In this document: piece by piece, positions 17,557-25,793 of the stretch | How the letters are laid out: each line of letters starts with the position of its first letter | Numbering within the stretch: position 1 is the stretch's first letter | Notes under the pieces: model-generated | The model's database searches: none | What the model was told of the DNA's origin: nothing | The model's input: the letters and a program-made list of their open reading frames with translations, nothing else | DNA from: Burkholderia sp052045245 | GTDB lineage: Bacteria > Pseudomonadota > Gammaproteobacteria > Burkholderiales > Burkholderiaceae | Direction of reading: 5' to 3' | NCBI RefSeq assembly: GCF_052045245.1 | Contig: NZ_JBQEON010000005.1 | Coordinates: forward strand, 1-64,000 | Length of the DNA stretch: 64,000 bases | Made by a program: the position numbers and the translations under genes

Positions 17557-18498
17557 ATGCAACGAGCCGCCCCCTTCGCGCCCCGCGCCATCCGCACGCT
17601 GGCCGCCGCCCTGATCGGCCTGACCGCGCTCGCCGCGGCCGCCGCGACCTTCGACCTGAGCCCCGAGCAGCGCGGCCGTCCGCGTGGCACGGCCGATGCG
17701 GCCGTCGAGCGCGCGGTGCCCGCGTCGTTCAGGTTCGCCGAAGCGGGCACGCTGACGATCGGCGTCGCGCCGAGCCTGCCGCCGATCAGCACGTATGCGA
17801 CCGACGCGCGCACGGTGATCGGCTTCGACGCGGACGTCGGCCAGCTCGTGTCCGACAGCCTCGGCCGCAAGCTGAAGATCGTCCCGCTCGCGTGGGCCGA
17901 CTGGCCGCTCGCGCTTGAATCCGGGAAAGTCGACGCGGTGATCTCGAACGTCACCGTCACCGAGGAGCGCAAGCAGAAGCTCGATTTCTCGACCTACCGC
18001 AAGGACCAGGTCGGCTTCTACGTGCGCAACGACAGCAAGATCCAGTCGATCCGCGAGCCGAAGGACGTCGCGGGGCTGCGCATCGTGACCGATGCCGGCA
18101 CCAACCAGGAAAAGATCCTGCTCGCGTGGGACCGCGAGAACGTCGCGCACGGCCTGAAGCCCGTGCAGATCCAGTACTACGACGACCAGGCGATGCGGAT
18201 CGTCGCCGTGCAGTCGGGTCGCGCGGATGCGGTGTTCAGCGTGAACTCGGTGCTCGCGTACCAGAGCGCGCAGCAAGGCAAGACGCGGCTCGTCGGCGCG
18301 ATCAGCGGCGGCTGGCCGCGCACGGCCGACATCGCGATCGCGACGCGCCGCGGCAGCGGGCTCGCCGAACCGCTGACGATCGCGCTGAACGGGCTGATCA
18401 GGAACGGGCGCTATCAGCAGATCCTCGATCGCTGGAACCTCGCGTCCGAAGCGATCGACCAGTCGCGCACGAATCCGCCGGGCTTGCCGAAGAGCTGA
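17557..18498 (+). CDS. ABC importer solute-binding protein (family 3)
   Basis: A 313-residue periplasmic binding protein. The signal peptide covers residues ~1-27 (RTLAAALIGLTALAAAAA), followed by two lobes of the amino-acid-binding family 3: ISTYATDARTVIGFDADVG for ligand carboxylate binding, DAVISNVTVTEERKQKLDFS, and KDVAGLRIVTDAGTNQEKIL. The usual family-3 length is 250-280; the extra ~40 residues are an N-terminal segment before the first strand. It is probably the receptor for the fused permease-ATPase at 21026 and likely binds an amino acid or a sulfur-substituted derivative. A paralogue lies at the other end of the cluster (22848). Confidence 0.88.
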   Translation: MQRAAPFAPRAIRTLAAALIGLTALAAAAATFDLSPEQRGRPRGTADAAVERAVPASFRFAEAGTLTIGVAPSLPPISTYATDARTVIGFDADVGQLVSDSLGRKLKIVPLAWADWPLALESGKVDAVISNVTVTEERKQKLDFSTYRKDQVGFYVRNDSKIQSIREPKDVAGLRIVTDAGTNQEKILLAWDRENVAHGLKPVQIQYYDDQAMRIVAVQSGRADAVFSVNSVLAYQSAQQGKTRLVGAISGGWPRTADIAIATRRGSGLAEPLTIALNGLIRNGRYQQILDRWNLASEAIDQSRTNPPGLPKS

Positions 18499-18538
18499 GC
18501 GCCGCCCCGTCCACGCCTTCGCAGGAACGCCGATCACC

Positions 18539-19588
18539 ATGTCTTATTCGCTTTCATTGCTGGACAAGAGCCCGATCGCCGACGGCGCGAGCGCCGCCGA
18601 CGCGCTGCGCTTCACGACGACGCTCGCGCAGCGCGCGGAACAGCTCGGCTACGCGCGCTTCTGGGTCGCCGAGCATCACGGCGCGCCGGGCTTCGCGAGT
18701 TCCGCGCCCGAGATCGTCGTCGCGCATCTGCTCGCGCACACGTCGCGCATCCGCGTCGGCTCGGGCGGCGTGATGCTGCAGCACTACAGCCCGTTCAAGG
18801 TCGCCGAGTCGTTCAAGCTGCTGGCCGCGCTCGGGCCGGGCCGCGTCGATCTCGGCATCGGCAAGGCACCCGGCGGGCTGCCGCTGACCACCCGCGCGCT
18901 GCAGTGGTTTCACGACAAGGCGAAGAAGCCCGACTTCGCGGGCCAGCTCGCGGAGCTCGACGCGTTCCTCGGCTGGGGCGTCGCCGAGGATCATCCGCTC
19001 GCCGGCGCGGTCGCGCTGCCGGTGCCGCCGCACCTGCCCGAACGCATCCTGCTCGGCGGCTCGCCCGCTAGCGGCGCGCTCGCGGCGCGCCACGGCTGGC
19101 GCTTCTGCTACGCGGGGCACTTCAACGGCGACGACGCGAACCTCGAACGCTCGCTCGCGGCCTATCGCGACGCAGGCGGCACGCGAGCGCTCGTCGCGCT
19201 GTACGCGGTCGCCGCGTCGACGCGCGACGAGGCCGAGCAACTGATCGGGCCGCTGAAGATCTTCAAGCTGCAGTTGGCTGGCGGCCAGAGCTTCAATCTC
19301 GGCAGCGCGCAGGCGGCTGCGGAATTCGCGCGGCAAAGCGGCGCGTCCGACTACCGGATCGACGAGCTGCGCCCGACGGTGCTGGCCGATACGCCTGAGC
19401 GCGTGCATCGTGCGCTCGACGCGCTGAGCCGTCAGCTCGACGTCGACGCGTTCGTGATCGATTCGCCGGTGTCCGACTACGCGGCGCGGCTCGCGTCGGT
19501 CGAATGGCTCGGCGGCGCGCTGTCGACCACGCCGTTGCAGGCGGCCCTCGCGGCCGACCGCTCCCTTTCCCCTGACCAGAACGCGTGA
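18539..19588 (+). CDS. Luciferase-like FMN-dependent monooxygenase (MsnO8/CmoO-like)
   Basis: A 349-residue TIM-barrel flavoenzyme of the bacterial luciferase-like family, group 1. It shows FWVAEHHGAPGFASSAPEIV (residues ~41-60), IRVGSGGVMLQHYSPFKVAE and GPGRVDLGIGKAPGG, the motifs that hold reduced FMN. It would use FMNH2 supplied by a separate reductase to oxygenate a small organic substrate. No reductase gene is adjacent. In Bacillus the related YtmO (CmoO) belongs to the S-alkyl-cysteine salvage operon with a GNAT, an ABC importer and a DszA-type enzyme, all present here. It is 10 bases upstream of the second monooxygenase. Confidence 0.88.
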   Translation: MSYSLSLLDKSPIADGASAADALRFTTTLAQRAEQLGYARFWVAEHHGAPGFASSAPEIVVAHLLAHTSRIRVGSGGVMLQHYSPFKVAESFKLLAALGPGRVDLGIGKAPGGLPLTTRALQWFHDKAKKPDFAGQLAELDAFLGWGVAEDHPLAGAVALPVPPHLPERILLGGSPASGALAARHGWRFCYAGHFNGDDANLERSLAAYRDAGGTRALVALYAVAASTRDEAEQLIGPLKIFKLQLAGGQSFNLGSAQAAAEFARQSGASDYRIDELRPTVLADTPERVHRALDALSRQLDVDAFVIDSPVSDYAARLASVEWLGGALSTTPLQAALAADRSLSPDQNA

Positions 19589-19598
19589 CGCTCCCATC

Positions 19599-20957
19599 AT
19601 GACGACCCGACGATCGATCCCTTTCGGCCTGATGCTGCAAGGCGCAGGCAGCCACATGAACGCGTGGCGGCACCCGAGCAACCCGCCGGACGCAAGCATC
19701 AACCTCGACTTCGCGATCGGCATCGCGCGCAAGGCGGAAGCCGCCGGCATCGCGTTCGCGTTCGTCGCGGACGGCCTCTACATCAACGAGAAGTCGATCC
19801 CGCACTTCCTGAACCGCTTCGAGCCGCTGACCGTGCTGTCGGCGCTCGCGGTCGCGACGAACAAGATCGGCCTCGCGGGCACGATCTCGACGTCGTATAG
19901 CGAGCCGTTCACGGTCGCGCGCCAGCTCGCGTCGCTCGATGCGATCAGCGGCGGGCGCGCGGGCTGGAACGTCGTGACGACGCCGCTCGAAGGCACCGCG
20001 AAGAATTTCGGCAAGGCGCATCCCGAGCACGAACTGCGCTACGCGATCGCCGACGAATATCTCGACGTCGTGCAGGGGCTGTGGGACAGCTGGGACGACG
20101 ACGCATTCGTGCGCGATCGCACGAGCGGCCGTTTCTTCGACCGCGACAAGCTCCACACGCTCGATCATCGCGGCCGCTTCTTCAATGTCGCCGGCCCGCT
20201 GAACATCCAGCGCTCGCCGCAGGGGCAGCCGGTGATCTTCCAGGCCGGCGCGTCCGACACGGGCATCGGGCTCGCGGGCAAGTATGCGGATGCCGTGTTC
20301 ACGCATTCGCCGTCGCTCGACGAAACGGCGGCGTTCACGCAGCGCGTGAAGCAAAGCGCGGTCGAGCACGGGCGGCAGCGAGGCGACGTGAAGATCTTCC
20401 CCGGCGTCGGGCCGATCGTCGGCCGCACGGCCGCCGAGGCCGAAGACAAGTACCAGGCGATCCGCGACCTGCTGACGATCGACGAGGCGCTCGCGTATCT
20501 CGGCCGCTATTTCGATCACCACGATTTCACGCAGTACGCGCTCGACGCGCCGTTCCCGGAACTCGGCGAGCTCGGCCGCAACAGCTTCCGCTCGACCACC
20601 GACCGGATCAAGGCCGACGCGCAACGCAAGCACCTCACCCTGCGCGAGACGGCGCTGGCCGTCGCGACGCCGCGCCCGAACTTCATCGGCACGGCCGAGC
20701 ACGTTGCCGACGAACTGATCCGCTGGCACGACGCCGGGGCCGGCGACGGCTTCATCCTCGGCTTCCCGGTTCAGGCGCAGGGCGTCGACGACTTCGTCGA
20801 CCTCGTGATCCCGGTACTCGAGGCGCGCGGCCGCTACAGCCGCGACCTGCCGGGCAGCACACTGCGCGACCACCTCGGCCTGCCGCGCAAGGCGAGCCGC
20901 CATGCGGCGCCCGGCGCGGTGCGGAAACAGGACGACGCGGCCGAAGCGCACGCATAA
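19599..20957 (+). CDS. NtaA/DszA-family FMN-dependent monooxygenase (CmoJ-like)
   Basis: A 452-residue member of the nitrilotriacetate monooxygenase/DszA/SnaA group. Signatures: GSHMNAWRHPSNPPDASINL at the N-terminus, FEPLTVLSALAVATNKIGLAGTIST, SGGRAGWNVVTT and PVIFQAGASDTGIGLAGKYADAVFTH. Members cleave C-S or C-N bonds of compounds such as dibenzothiophene sulfone, dimethyl sulfide and N-acetyl-S-alkyl-cysteines with reduced FMN. Length is normal. The last ~25 residues (RKASRHAAPGAVRKQDDAAE) are a variable tail. The pairing with the luciferase-like gene matches the CmoO/CmoJ pair of Gram-positive cysteine-thioether salvage. Confidence 0.9.
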   Translation: MTTRRSIPFGLMLQGAGSHMNAWRHPSNPPDASINLDFAIGIARKAEAAGIAFAFVADGLYINEKSIPHFLNRFEPLTVLSALAVATNKIGLAGTISTSYSEPFTVARQLASLDAISGGRAGWNVVTTPLEGTAKNFGKAHPEHELRYAIADEYLDVVQGLWDSWDDDAFVRDRTSGRFFDRDKLHTLDHRGRFFNVAGPLNIQRSPQGQPVIFQAGASDTGIGLAGKYADAVFTHSPSLDETAAFTQRVKQSAVEHGRQRGDVKIFPGVGPIVGRTAAEAEDKYQAIRDLLTIDEALAYLGRYFDHHDFTQYALDAPFPELGELGRNSFRSTTDRIKADAQRKHLTLRETALAVATPRPNFIGTAEHVADELIRWHDAGAGDGFILGFPVQAQGVDDFVDLVIPVLEARGRYSRDLPGSTLRDHLGLPRKASRHAAPGAVRKQDDAAEAHA

Positions 20958-21025
20958 CGCCACCGTGCCGCCGCGCCGCCCGCGCGCGGCGCGCCCGACC
21001 GACCCGATCGAGGACCTACACCGAC

Positions 21026-22813
21026 ATGAGCGACACGACCCATCTCGGCGGCGCGCTGCCGCCGCACTCTTCTTCCCGCATCCGCGACGCCGGCACGCAC
21101 CTGCGGATCGTGCCGGCCCGGCACCGGCTGCGCACGGCCGGCACCGTGCTCGCCCTCGTGCTGATCGCGCTCGCGCTCCATTCGATCGTCGGCAACCCGC
21201 AATGGGGCTGGCCGGTGTTCGCCGAATGGTTCCTGTCGCCGCCGGTGCTGTCCGGGCTCGCGCGCACGCTGGTGCTGACGCTGCTCGGCGCGGTATTCGG
21301 CTTCGCACTCGGCGCGTTCGTCGCGCTGGCGCGGCTGTCGCGCTCGCGCGTGCTCGCCGCGAGCGCGTGGGCCTTCGTGTGGCTGTTCCGGTCGATTCCG
21401 CTGATCGTGCTGCTGCTGATTCTCAACAACCTCGGCTATCTGTACGAACACGTGCGGCTCGGGGTGCCGTTCACCGACATCGTGTGGTTCGACACGCCGA
21501 CCACCGACCTGATCAGCCCGTTCCTCGCGGCCGTGCTCGGCCTCACGCTGAACCACGCGGCGTTTTCCGCGGAAGTGATTCGCGGCGGCATTCTCGCGGT
21601 CGACCAGGGGCAGCTCGAAGCGGCCGCCGCGCTCGGCCTGCCGCGCGGCCGCCAGACCACGCGGATCGTGCTGCCGCAGGCGATGCGCGCGATCCTGCCG
21701 ACCGCATTCAACGACCTGATCACGCTCGCGAAAGGCACGTCGATGGTGTACGTGCTCGCGATGCCCGAGCTGTTCTACACGGTGCAGGTGATCTATCGCC
21801 GCAATCTCGAAGTGATTCCGCTGCTGATGGTCGCGACCGTCTGGTATCTGATCATCCTGACCGTGCTGTCCGCGATCCAGGTGCAGGTCGAGCGCCACTA
21901 TGCGCGCGGTGCGCTGCGCAACCCGCCGCCGTCGGCGCTGACGTTCGTGCTGGCACGCATCGGTGCGCTGCGGCGACGCACGGCGGCCGCTCGCAACGCG
22001 ACGGCCGCCGCAACGGCTCGCGGCGACACGGCAGCCGCGCCGGTGCCGCGCGCCGGCGGTGAAGTCGCGGTGCACAACGTATCGAAGCAGTTCGGCATGC
22101 AGCGCGTGCTCGACAACGTGTCGTTCGTCGCGCCGCGCGGCAGCGTGACAGTGATCGTCGGGCCGTCCGGTTCCGGCAAGTCGACGCTGCTGCGCACGAT
22201 CAACCATCTGGAACGCGTCGACGACGGCTTCATCGACATCGACGGCGAGCTGATCGGCTATCGGCGCGACGGCGACGTGCTGCACGAACTGAACGAGCGC
22301 GACGTGCTGAAGCGGCGCACCGCGGTCGGCATGGTGTTCCAGAACTTCAACCTGTTCCCGCACCTGACGGTGCTCGAGAACCTGATCGAAGCGCCGGTCG
22401 CCGTCGGCGGCGTCACGCGCGATGCCGCCGAGCGCGTCGCGCGGGCGCTGCTCGCGCGCGTGGGCCTCGCCGATAAAGCCGATGCGTACCCGCGCCAGCT
22501 GTCCGGCGGCCAGCAGCAGCGCGTCGCGATCGCCCGGGCGCTCGCATTGCGTCCGAAGGTGCTGCTGTTCGACGAGCCGACGTCGGCGCTCGATCCCGAG
22601 CTCGTCAATGAAGTGCTCGACGTGATCAAGGAGCTCGCGCGCTCGGGCACCACGCTCGTGATCGTCACGCACGAGATCGGCTTCGCGCGCGAAGTCGCGG
22701 ACAACGTGCTGTTCATGGAGCGCGGCCGTGTCGTCGAGTCGGGGCCGCCGGCCGTCGTGCTCGACGCGCCGGCCCATCCGCGCACGCGCGCGTTCCTGGC
22801 GCGGGTGCTGTGA
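21026..22813 (+). CDS. Fused ABC permease-ATPase (polar amino acid type)
   Basis: A 595-residue fusion. Residues ~40-315 are a HisM/GlnP-like permease with about five TM helices and the EAA loop (AVDQGQLEAAAALGLPRGRQTTRIVLPQAMRAILPT). After an Ala-rich linker (~residues 320-345), residues ~350-595 are a GlnQ/HisP-type ATPase with Walker A GPSGSGKST, Q-loop VFQNFNLFPHLTV, signature LSGGQQQRVAIARAL and Walker B VLLFDEPTSALD. Permease and ATPase are usually separate genes. A fused chain would dimerise to a complete importer with the two neighbouring binding proteins. The ATG at 21026 starts just before the first conserved region; the open frame continues upstream antisense-like to 20081 but has no coding character there. 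Confidence 0.93.
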   Translation: MSDTTHLGGALPPHSSSRIRDAGTHLRIVPARHRLRTAGTVLALVLIALALHSIVGNPQWGWPVFAEWFLSPPVLSGLARTLVLTLLGAVFGFALGAFVALARLSRSRVLAASAWAFVWLFRSIPLIVLLLILNNLGYLYEHVRLGVPFTDIVWFDTPTTDLISPFLAAVLGLTLNHAAFSAEVIRGGILAVDQGQLEAAAALGLPRGRQTTRIVLPQAMRAILPTAFNDLITLAKGTSMVYVLAMPELFYTVQVIYRRNLEVIPLLMVATVWYLIILTVLSAIQVQVERHYARGALRNPPPSALTFVLARIGALRRRTAAARNATAAATARGDTAAAPVPRAGGEVAVHNVSKQFGMQRVLDNVSFVAPRGSVTVIVGPSGSGKSTLLRTINHLERVDDGFIDIDGELIGYRRDGDVLHELNERDVLKRRTAVGMVFQNFNLFPHLTVLENLIEAPVAVGGVTRDAAERVARALLARVGLADKADAYPRQLSGGQQQRVAIARALALRPKVLLFDEPTSALDPELVNEVLDVIKELARSGTTLVIVTHEIGFAREVADNVLFMERGRVVESGPPAVVLDAPAHPRTRAFLARVL

Positions 22814-22847
22814 TGCGCGCCGTGCCCCACCTGCGAGGCGAGCGCCG

Positions 22848-23906
22848 ATGATCGACCGACGCCAGTTCATCACCGCCGCACTCGCGGGCGCCGCCGGCCT
22901 GCGGTGGCAGGCAGCCGAGGCCGCCGCCGCGACGGCGGACCTCGATCCGCGCCAGGCCGGCCGCATCCGCGCGGCGCGCGACGATGCGGCGATTCGCGCG
23001 GCAAGCCAGTATCGCTGGGTGCGCGATGGTGCGTTCACGGTCGCGATCTCGCCGCACGCGCCGCCCGTGTCGACCTACGCGACCGATGCGCGCACCGTGG
23101 TCGGCGCCGATCCGGACTATGCGCAGCTCGTCGCCGACGCATTGGGCCGCACGCTGGTGCTGCTGCCGATCGCATGGGCCGACTGGCCGCTCGGGCTCAC
23201 GTCGGGCAAGTACGACGCGGTGATCTCGAACGTCGGCGTGACCGAGAAGCGCAAGGAGAAATACGACTTCACGACCTACCGGCTCGGGCTGCACGGCTTC
23301 TATGTGCGCACCGCGAGCCCGATCGCGAAGATCGCCGAGCCGAAGGACATCGCGGGCCTGCGCATCATCACCGGTGCGGGGACGAGCCAGGAGCGCATCC
23401 TGCTCGAATGGAGCCGTCGCAATGTCGCGCAAGGGCTGAAGGCGACCGACCTGCTCTATTTCGACGACGATGCGGCGTCGCGTATCGCGCTGCTGTCGGG
23501 CCGTGCCGATGCCGAGCTGAATCCGAACGCGGCGCTCGCCTACGAGGCCGCACGCGATGGCAAGATCCGCCGGGTCGGTGTCGTCAATGCGGGCTGGCCG
23601 GCGAATGCGGACGTCGCGATCGCGACGCGTCGCGGCAGCGGGCTCGCGCCGGCGCTCACGCTCGCGACGAACGCGCTGATCGGCAACGGCCGCTACGGGC
23701 AGGCGCTGGCACGCTGGGGGTTGCAGAGCGAAGCGGTCGCGCGCGGAGACGAATCCACCGGGGCTGCCGTCGTTTTGACGGGAAGCGCCGATTCGCCCGC
23801 GCACCCAATGCCATCGTCCCGGCATTCCGCGACGGACATGCCGGGGCGAACCGATGTATCGAACGCCACCGGGTCACCGCCGGCCGTTCGAATGAATCCT
23901 CGATAG
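22848..23906 (+). CDS. Second ABC importer solute-binding protein (family 3)
   Basis: A 352-residue paralogue of the binding protein at 17557. Shared blocks include VSTYATDARTVVGADPDY, DAVISNVGVTEKRKEKYDF and IATRRGSGLAPALT. The N-terminus (MIDRRQFITAALAGAAGL) is Tat-like rather than a plain Sec signal. The match to the paralogue ends near residue 305 (LQSEAVARGDESTG). A ~45-residue Ser/Pro/Ala-rich tail follows, probably a run-on after loss of the original stop, and its TAG lies one base before the first MarR-type operator. Two receptors feeding one transporter suggest a broadened substrate range. Confidence 0.85.
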   Translation: MIDRRQFITAALAGAAGLRWQAAEAAAATADLDPRQAGRIRAARDDAAIRAASQYRWVRDGAFTVAISPHAPPVSTYATDARTVVGADPDYAQLVADALGRTLVLLPIAWADWPLGLTSGKYDAVISNVGVTEKRKEKYDFTTYRLGLHGFYVRTASPIAKIAEPKDIAGLRIITGAGTSQERILLEWSRRNVAQGLKATDLLYFDDDAASRIALLSGRADAELNPNAALAYEAARDGKIRRVGVVNAGWPANADVAIATRRGSGLAPALTLATNALIGNGRYGQALARWGLQSEAVARGDESTGAAVVLTGSADSPAHPMPSSRHSATDMPGRTDVSNATGSPPAVRMNPR

Positions 23907-23907
23907 A

Positions 23908-23955
23908 TATTTCGCACACGAAATACCTCCCGGACTATATTTCGCACACGAAATA
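23908..23955. promoter_or_regulatory. Twin 18-bp palindromic operators of the hydrolase-MarR operon
   Basis: TATTTCGCACACGAAATA occurs twice, at 23908-23925 and 23938-23955, exactly 30 bp apart (about three helical turns). Each copy is a dyad TATTTCG-CACA-CGAAATA. The second copy ends 22 bases before the hydrolase ATG, next to its GGAGCGAGG ribosome-binding region, so binding would block transcription or its initiation. The MarR protein encoded at the end of the same operon is the natural candidate for binding. The architecture recurs at 11777-11798. Confidence 0.75.
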
Positions 23956-23977
23956 ACGATCCGGAGCGAGGACGATC

Positions 23978-24895
23978 ATGAGGTCGGAACCCATCGAGTT
24001 TTCCGCCGCGGACGGCTATACGCTGCGCGGCACGCTGTGGTCGCCGGAGGCGGCGCCACGCGCGCTGGTCTTGATCCATCCGGCCACCGCCGTGCCGGAG
24101 CGGCTGTATGCGGGCTTCGCGCGCTTCCTGACCGAGCGCGGCTTCGCGGCGCTGACCTACAACTATCGCGGCATCGGCGCATCGCGGCCCGCGCGGCTGC
24201 GCGCGCTGCACGCACGCATGCGCGACTGGGTCGAGCTCGACGTCGGCGCCGCGATCGCGTGGGCGCGCGATGCGTACGACGGGCTGCCGCTGCTGGCCGT
24301 CGGCCACAGCGTCGGCGGCCACGCGATCGGATTGTCGGCCGGCACCGCGCACCTGCGCGCGGCCGTGATGGTCGCCGCGCACGCGGGCAGCACGCGGCTG
24401 ATTGCCCGCGCGGCGGAGCGGCTGAAGGTACGGTTGATCCTGCGCGTGCTGGGCCCGCTCGCATCCGCGCTGCTTGGCTACGTGCCAGGCAAGCGGCTCG
24501 GGCTCGGCGAGGATCTTCCCGCCGGCGTATTCCGCGAATGGAGCCGCTGGACCACGCTGCCGCGCTACTTCTTCGACGATCCGACGCTCGGCGCGGCCGA
24601 ACGCTTCTCGAAGCAGCAATTGCCGATCCTCGCGCTCGGCTTCGACGACGATCCGTGGGCGAACCCGCCCGCGATCGACCTGCTGGTAAGCTACCTGACC
24701 CGGGCGGCGGTCGAACGCCGCCAGATCGATCCGCACGCCGCCGGCAGCGGGCCGGTCGGGCACATGGGCTTTTTCCGCAGCCGGCCCGGCACCGTGCTGT
24801 GGCCCGGCGTCGCCGACTGGCTCGCGCAGGCGATCGACACGCCACGCGATGCGGATCGCCCGTCCCTTTCCATTGCAGCCGGGAACCGAGCTTGA
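23978..24895 (+). CDS. Alpha/beta hydrolase
   Basis: A 305-residue soluble hydrolase with an N-terminal strand-turn typical of serine aminopeptidase/esterase-like alpha/beta hydrolases (YTLRGTLWSPEAAPRALVLIHP). It has YNYRGIGAS around the oxyanion strand and the nucleophile elbow GHSVGGH (Ser at ~residue 110); His is probably in VGHMGFF near residue 263. It is the first gene of a two-gene operon; its TGA overlaps the TTG start of marR. The substrate is unknown. The operator pair in front suggests the compound recognised by the MarR protein induces it. Confidence 0.85.
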   Translation: MRSEPIEFSAADGYTLRGTLWSPEAAPRALVLIHPATAVPERLYAGFARFLTERGFAALTYNYRGIGASRPARLRALHARMRDWVELDVGAAIAWARDAYDGLPLLAVGHSVGGHAIGLSAGTAHLRAAVMVAAHAGSTRLIARAAERLKVRLILRVLGPLASALLGYVPGKRLGLGEDLPAGVFREWSRWTTLPRYFFDDPTLGAAERFSKQQLPILALGFDDDPWANPPAIDLLVSYLTRAAVERRQIDPHAAGSGPVGHMGFFRSRPGTVLWPGVADWLAQAIDTPRDADRPSLSIAAGNRA

Positions 24896-25323
24896 GCGAA
24901 GACCGACGACTGTTTTTCCTGTTGAACATCGGCCAGCGGCGCGTGCAGCGCTGGATCGACCGCACGCCCGACACCGATGCGCGCGCCAGTGCCGCCCAGG
25001 CCGGCGTGCTGTTCTGCCTCGCGAAGCAGGACGGCGCGCTGATCGGCGAAGTCGGCGCGGCATTGCAACTCGCGCCGTCCGCGATGACGGGGCTCGCCGA
25101 CCGGATGGCGAAGGCCGGCCTGCTCACGCGTCACGCCGATTCGGACGACGGGCGCGCGACGCGCCTGTACCTGACCGACGCAGGTCACGCGGCGCTCAAG
25201 CGTGCGCGCGTGCTGCTGCGCGAACTGAACGGCAAGCTGTGCGACGGGTTTTCCGACGCGGAACTCGACGTCGTCGCGCGCTGGCTGCGCGCGTTGCAGG
25301 ACCGGTTTCCGGGCGAGCGCTGA
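24892..25323 (+). CDS. MarR-family transcriptional regulator
   Basis: A 143-residue winged-helix regulator. The recognition region is LIGEVGAALQLAPSAMTGLADRMAKAGLL, and the wing is RHADSDDGRATRLYLTDAGH. The likely start is the TTG at 24892, overlapping the hydrolase stop (TTGA); no in-frame ATG precedes the conserved part and the next ATG is inside the recognition helix. MarR dimers bind ~18-bp palindromes, so the twin sites at 23908-23955 fit autoregulation, and the matching site at 11777 points to control of the molybdenum dehydrogenase operon as well. Effector unknown. Confidence 0.88.
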   Translation: MSEDRRLFFLLNIGQRRVQRWIDRTPDTDARASAAQAGVLFCLAKQDGALIGEVGAALQLAPSAMTGLADRMAKAGLLTRHADSDDGRATRLYLTDAGHAALKRARVLLRELNGKLCDGFSDAELDVVARWLRALQDRFPGER

Positions 25324-25793
25324 ACGGCGCCGGCGGCACGCTGCGTCCGCGCGATGCCGCGTATCGATAGCGATTCCGATTCGCGCTTTCGATTCGCACG
25401 TTCGATTCGGTTTCCGAACTTTTTCCGGCGGCAAATTTTGCAATCCGGACGCACCGTTCCGGCATCGTTTTCCGGCTACGCCCTGTTACAAAAAATTGCC
25501 TCCCGCAGCGCATACGAATCGCCTACATTGCAATCCACTTCGATGCATTCATCGTATGCACGGAACGGGCTTCCCGTCGGGTCCGCCTTCCCGGACCGGC
25601 CCCACAAGCAATGAAAACGAACAGGAGTCTTGACCGAAGTGCTGGCGGTATCCAGCGCACGCGGATTGCGATGACCGAAGCGGCTTCCTGAACGACACGA
25701 CCGGCGCGTTGCACGGCATCCGTTGCCGCGCGCCGGTTCGCGTGGCGTCGCCGTGCCCCGCCATCGCCGCCGCACGTCAACGAGGAGCAGTCC
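25324..25793. other. Intergenic region before the BNR-repeat gene
   Basis: 470 bases without a convincing gene. The stretch 25420-25560 is AT-richer than its surroundings and probably carries the promoter of the exported BNR-repeat protein. A short dyad TGCAT-N7-ATGCA lies near 25542-25558. No hairpin terminator for the marR operon was found. Confidence 0.4.

Noticed and set aside
20081..21025. N-terminal extension of the fused ABC transporter by 315 residues
   Set aside because: Overlaps the DszA-type monooxygenase in another frame and has shadow-like composition; the ATG at 21026 fits the permease start.
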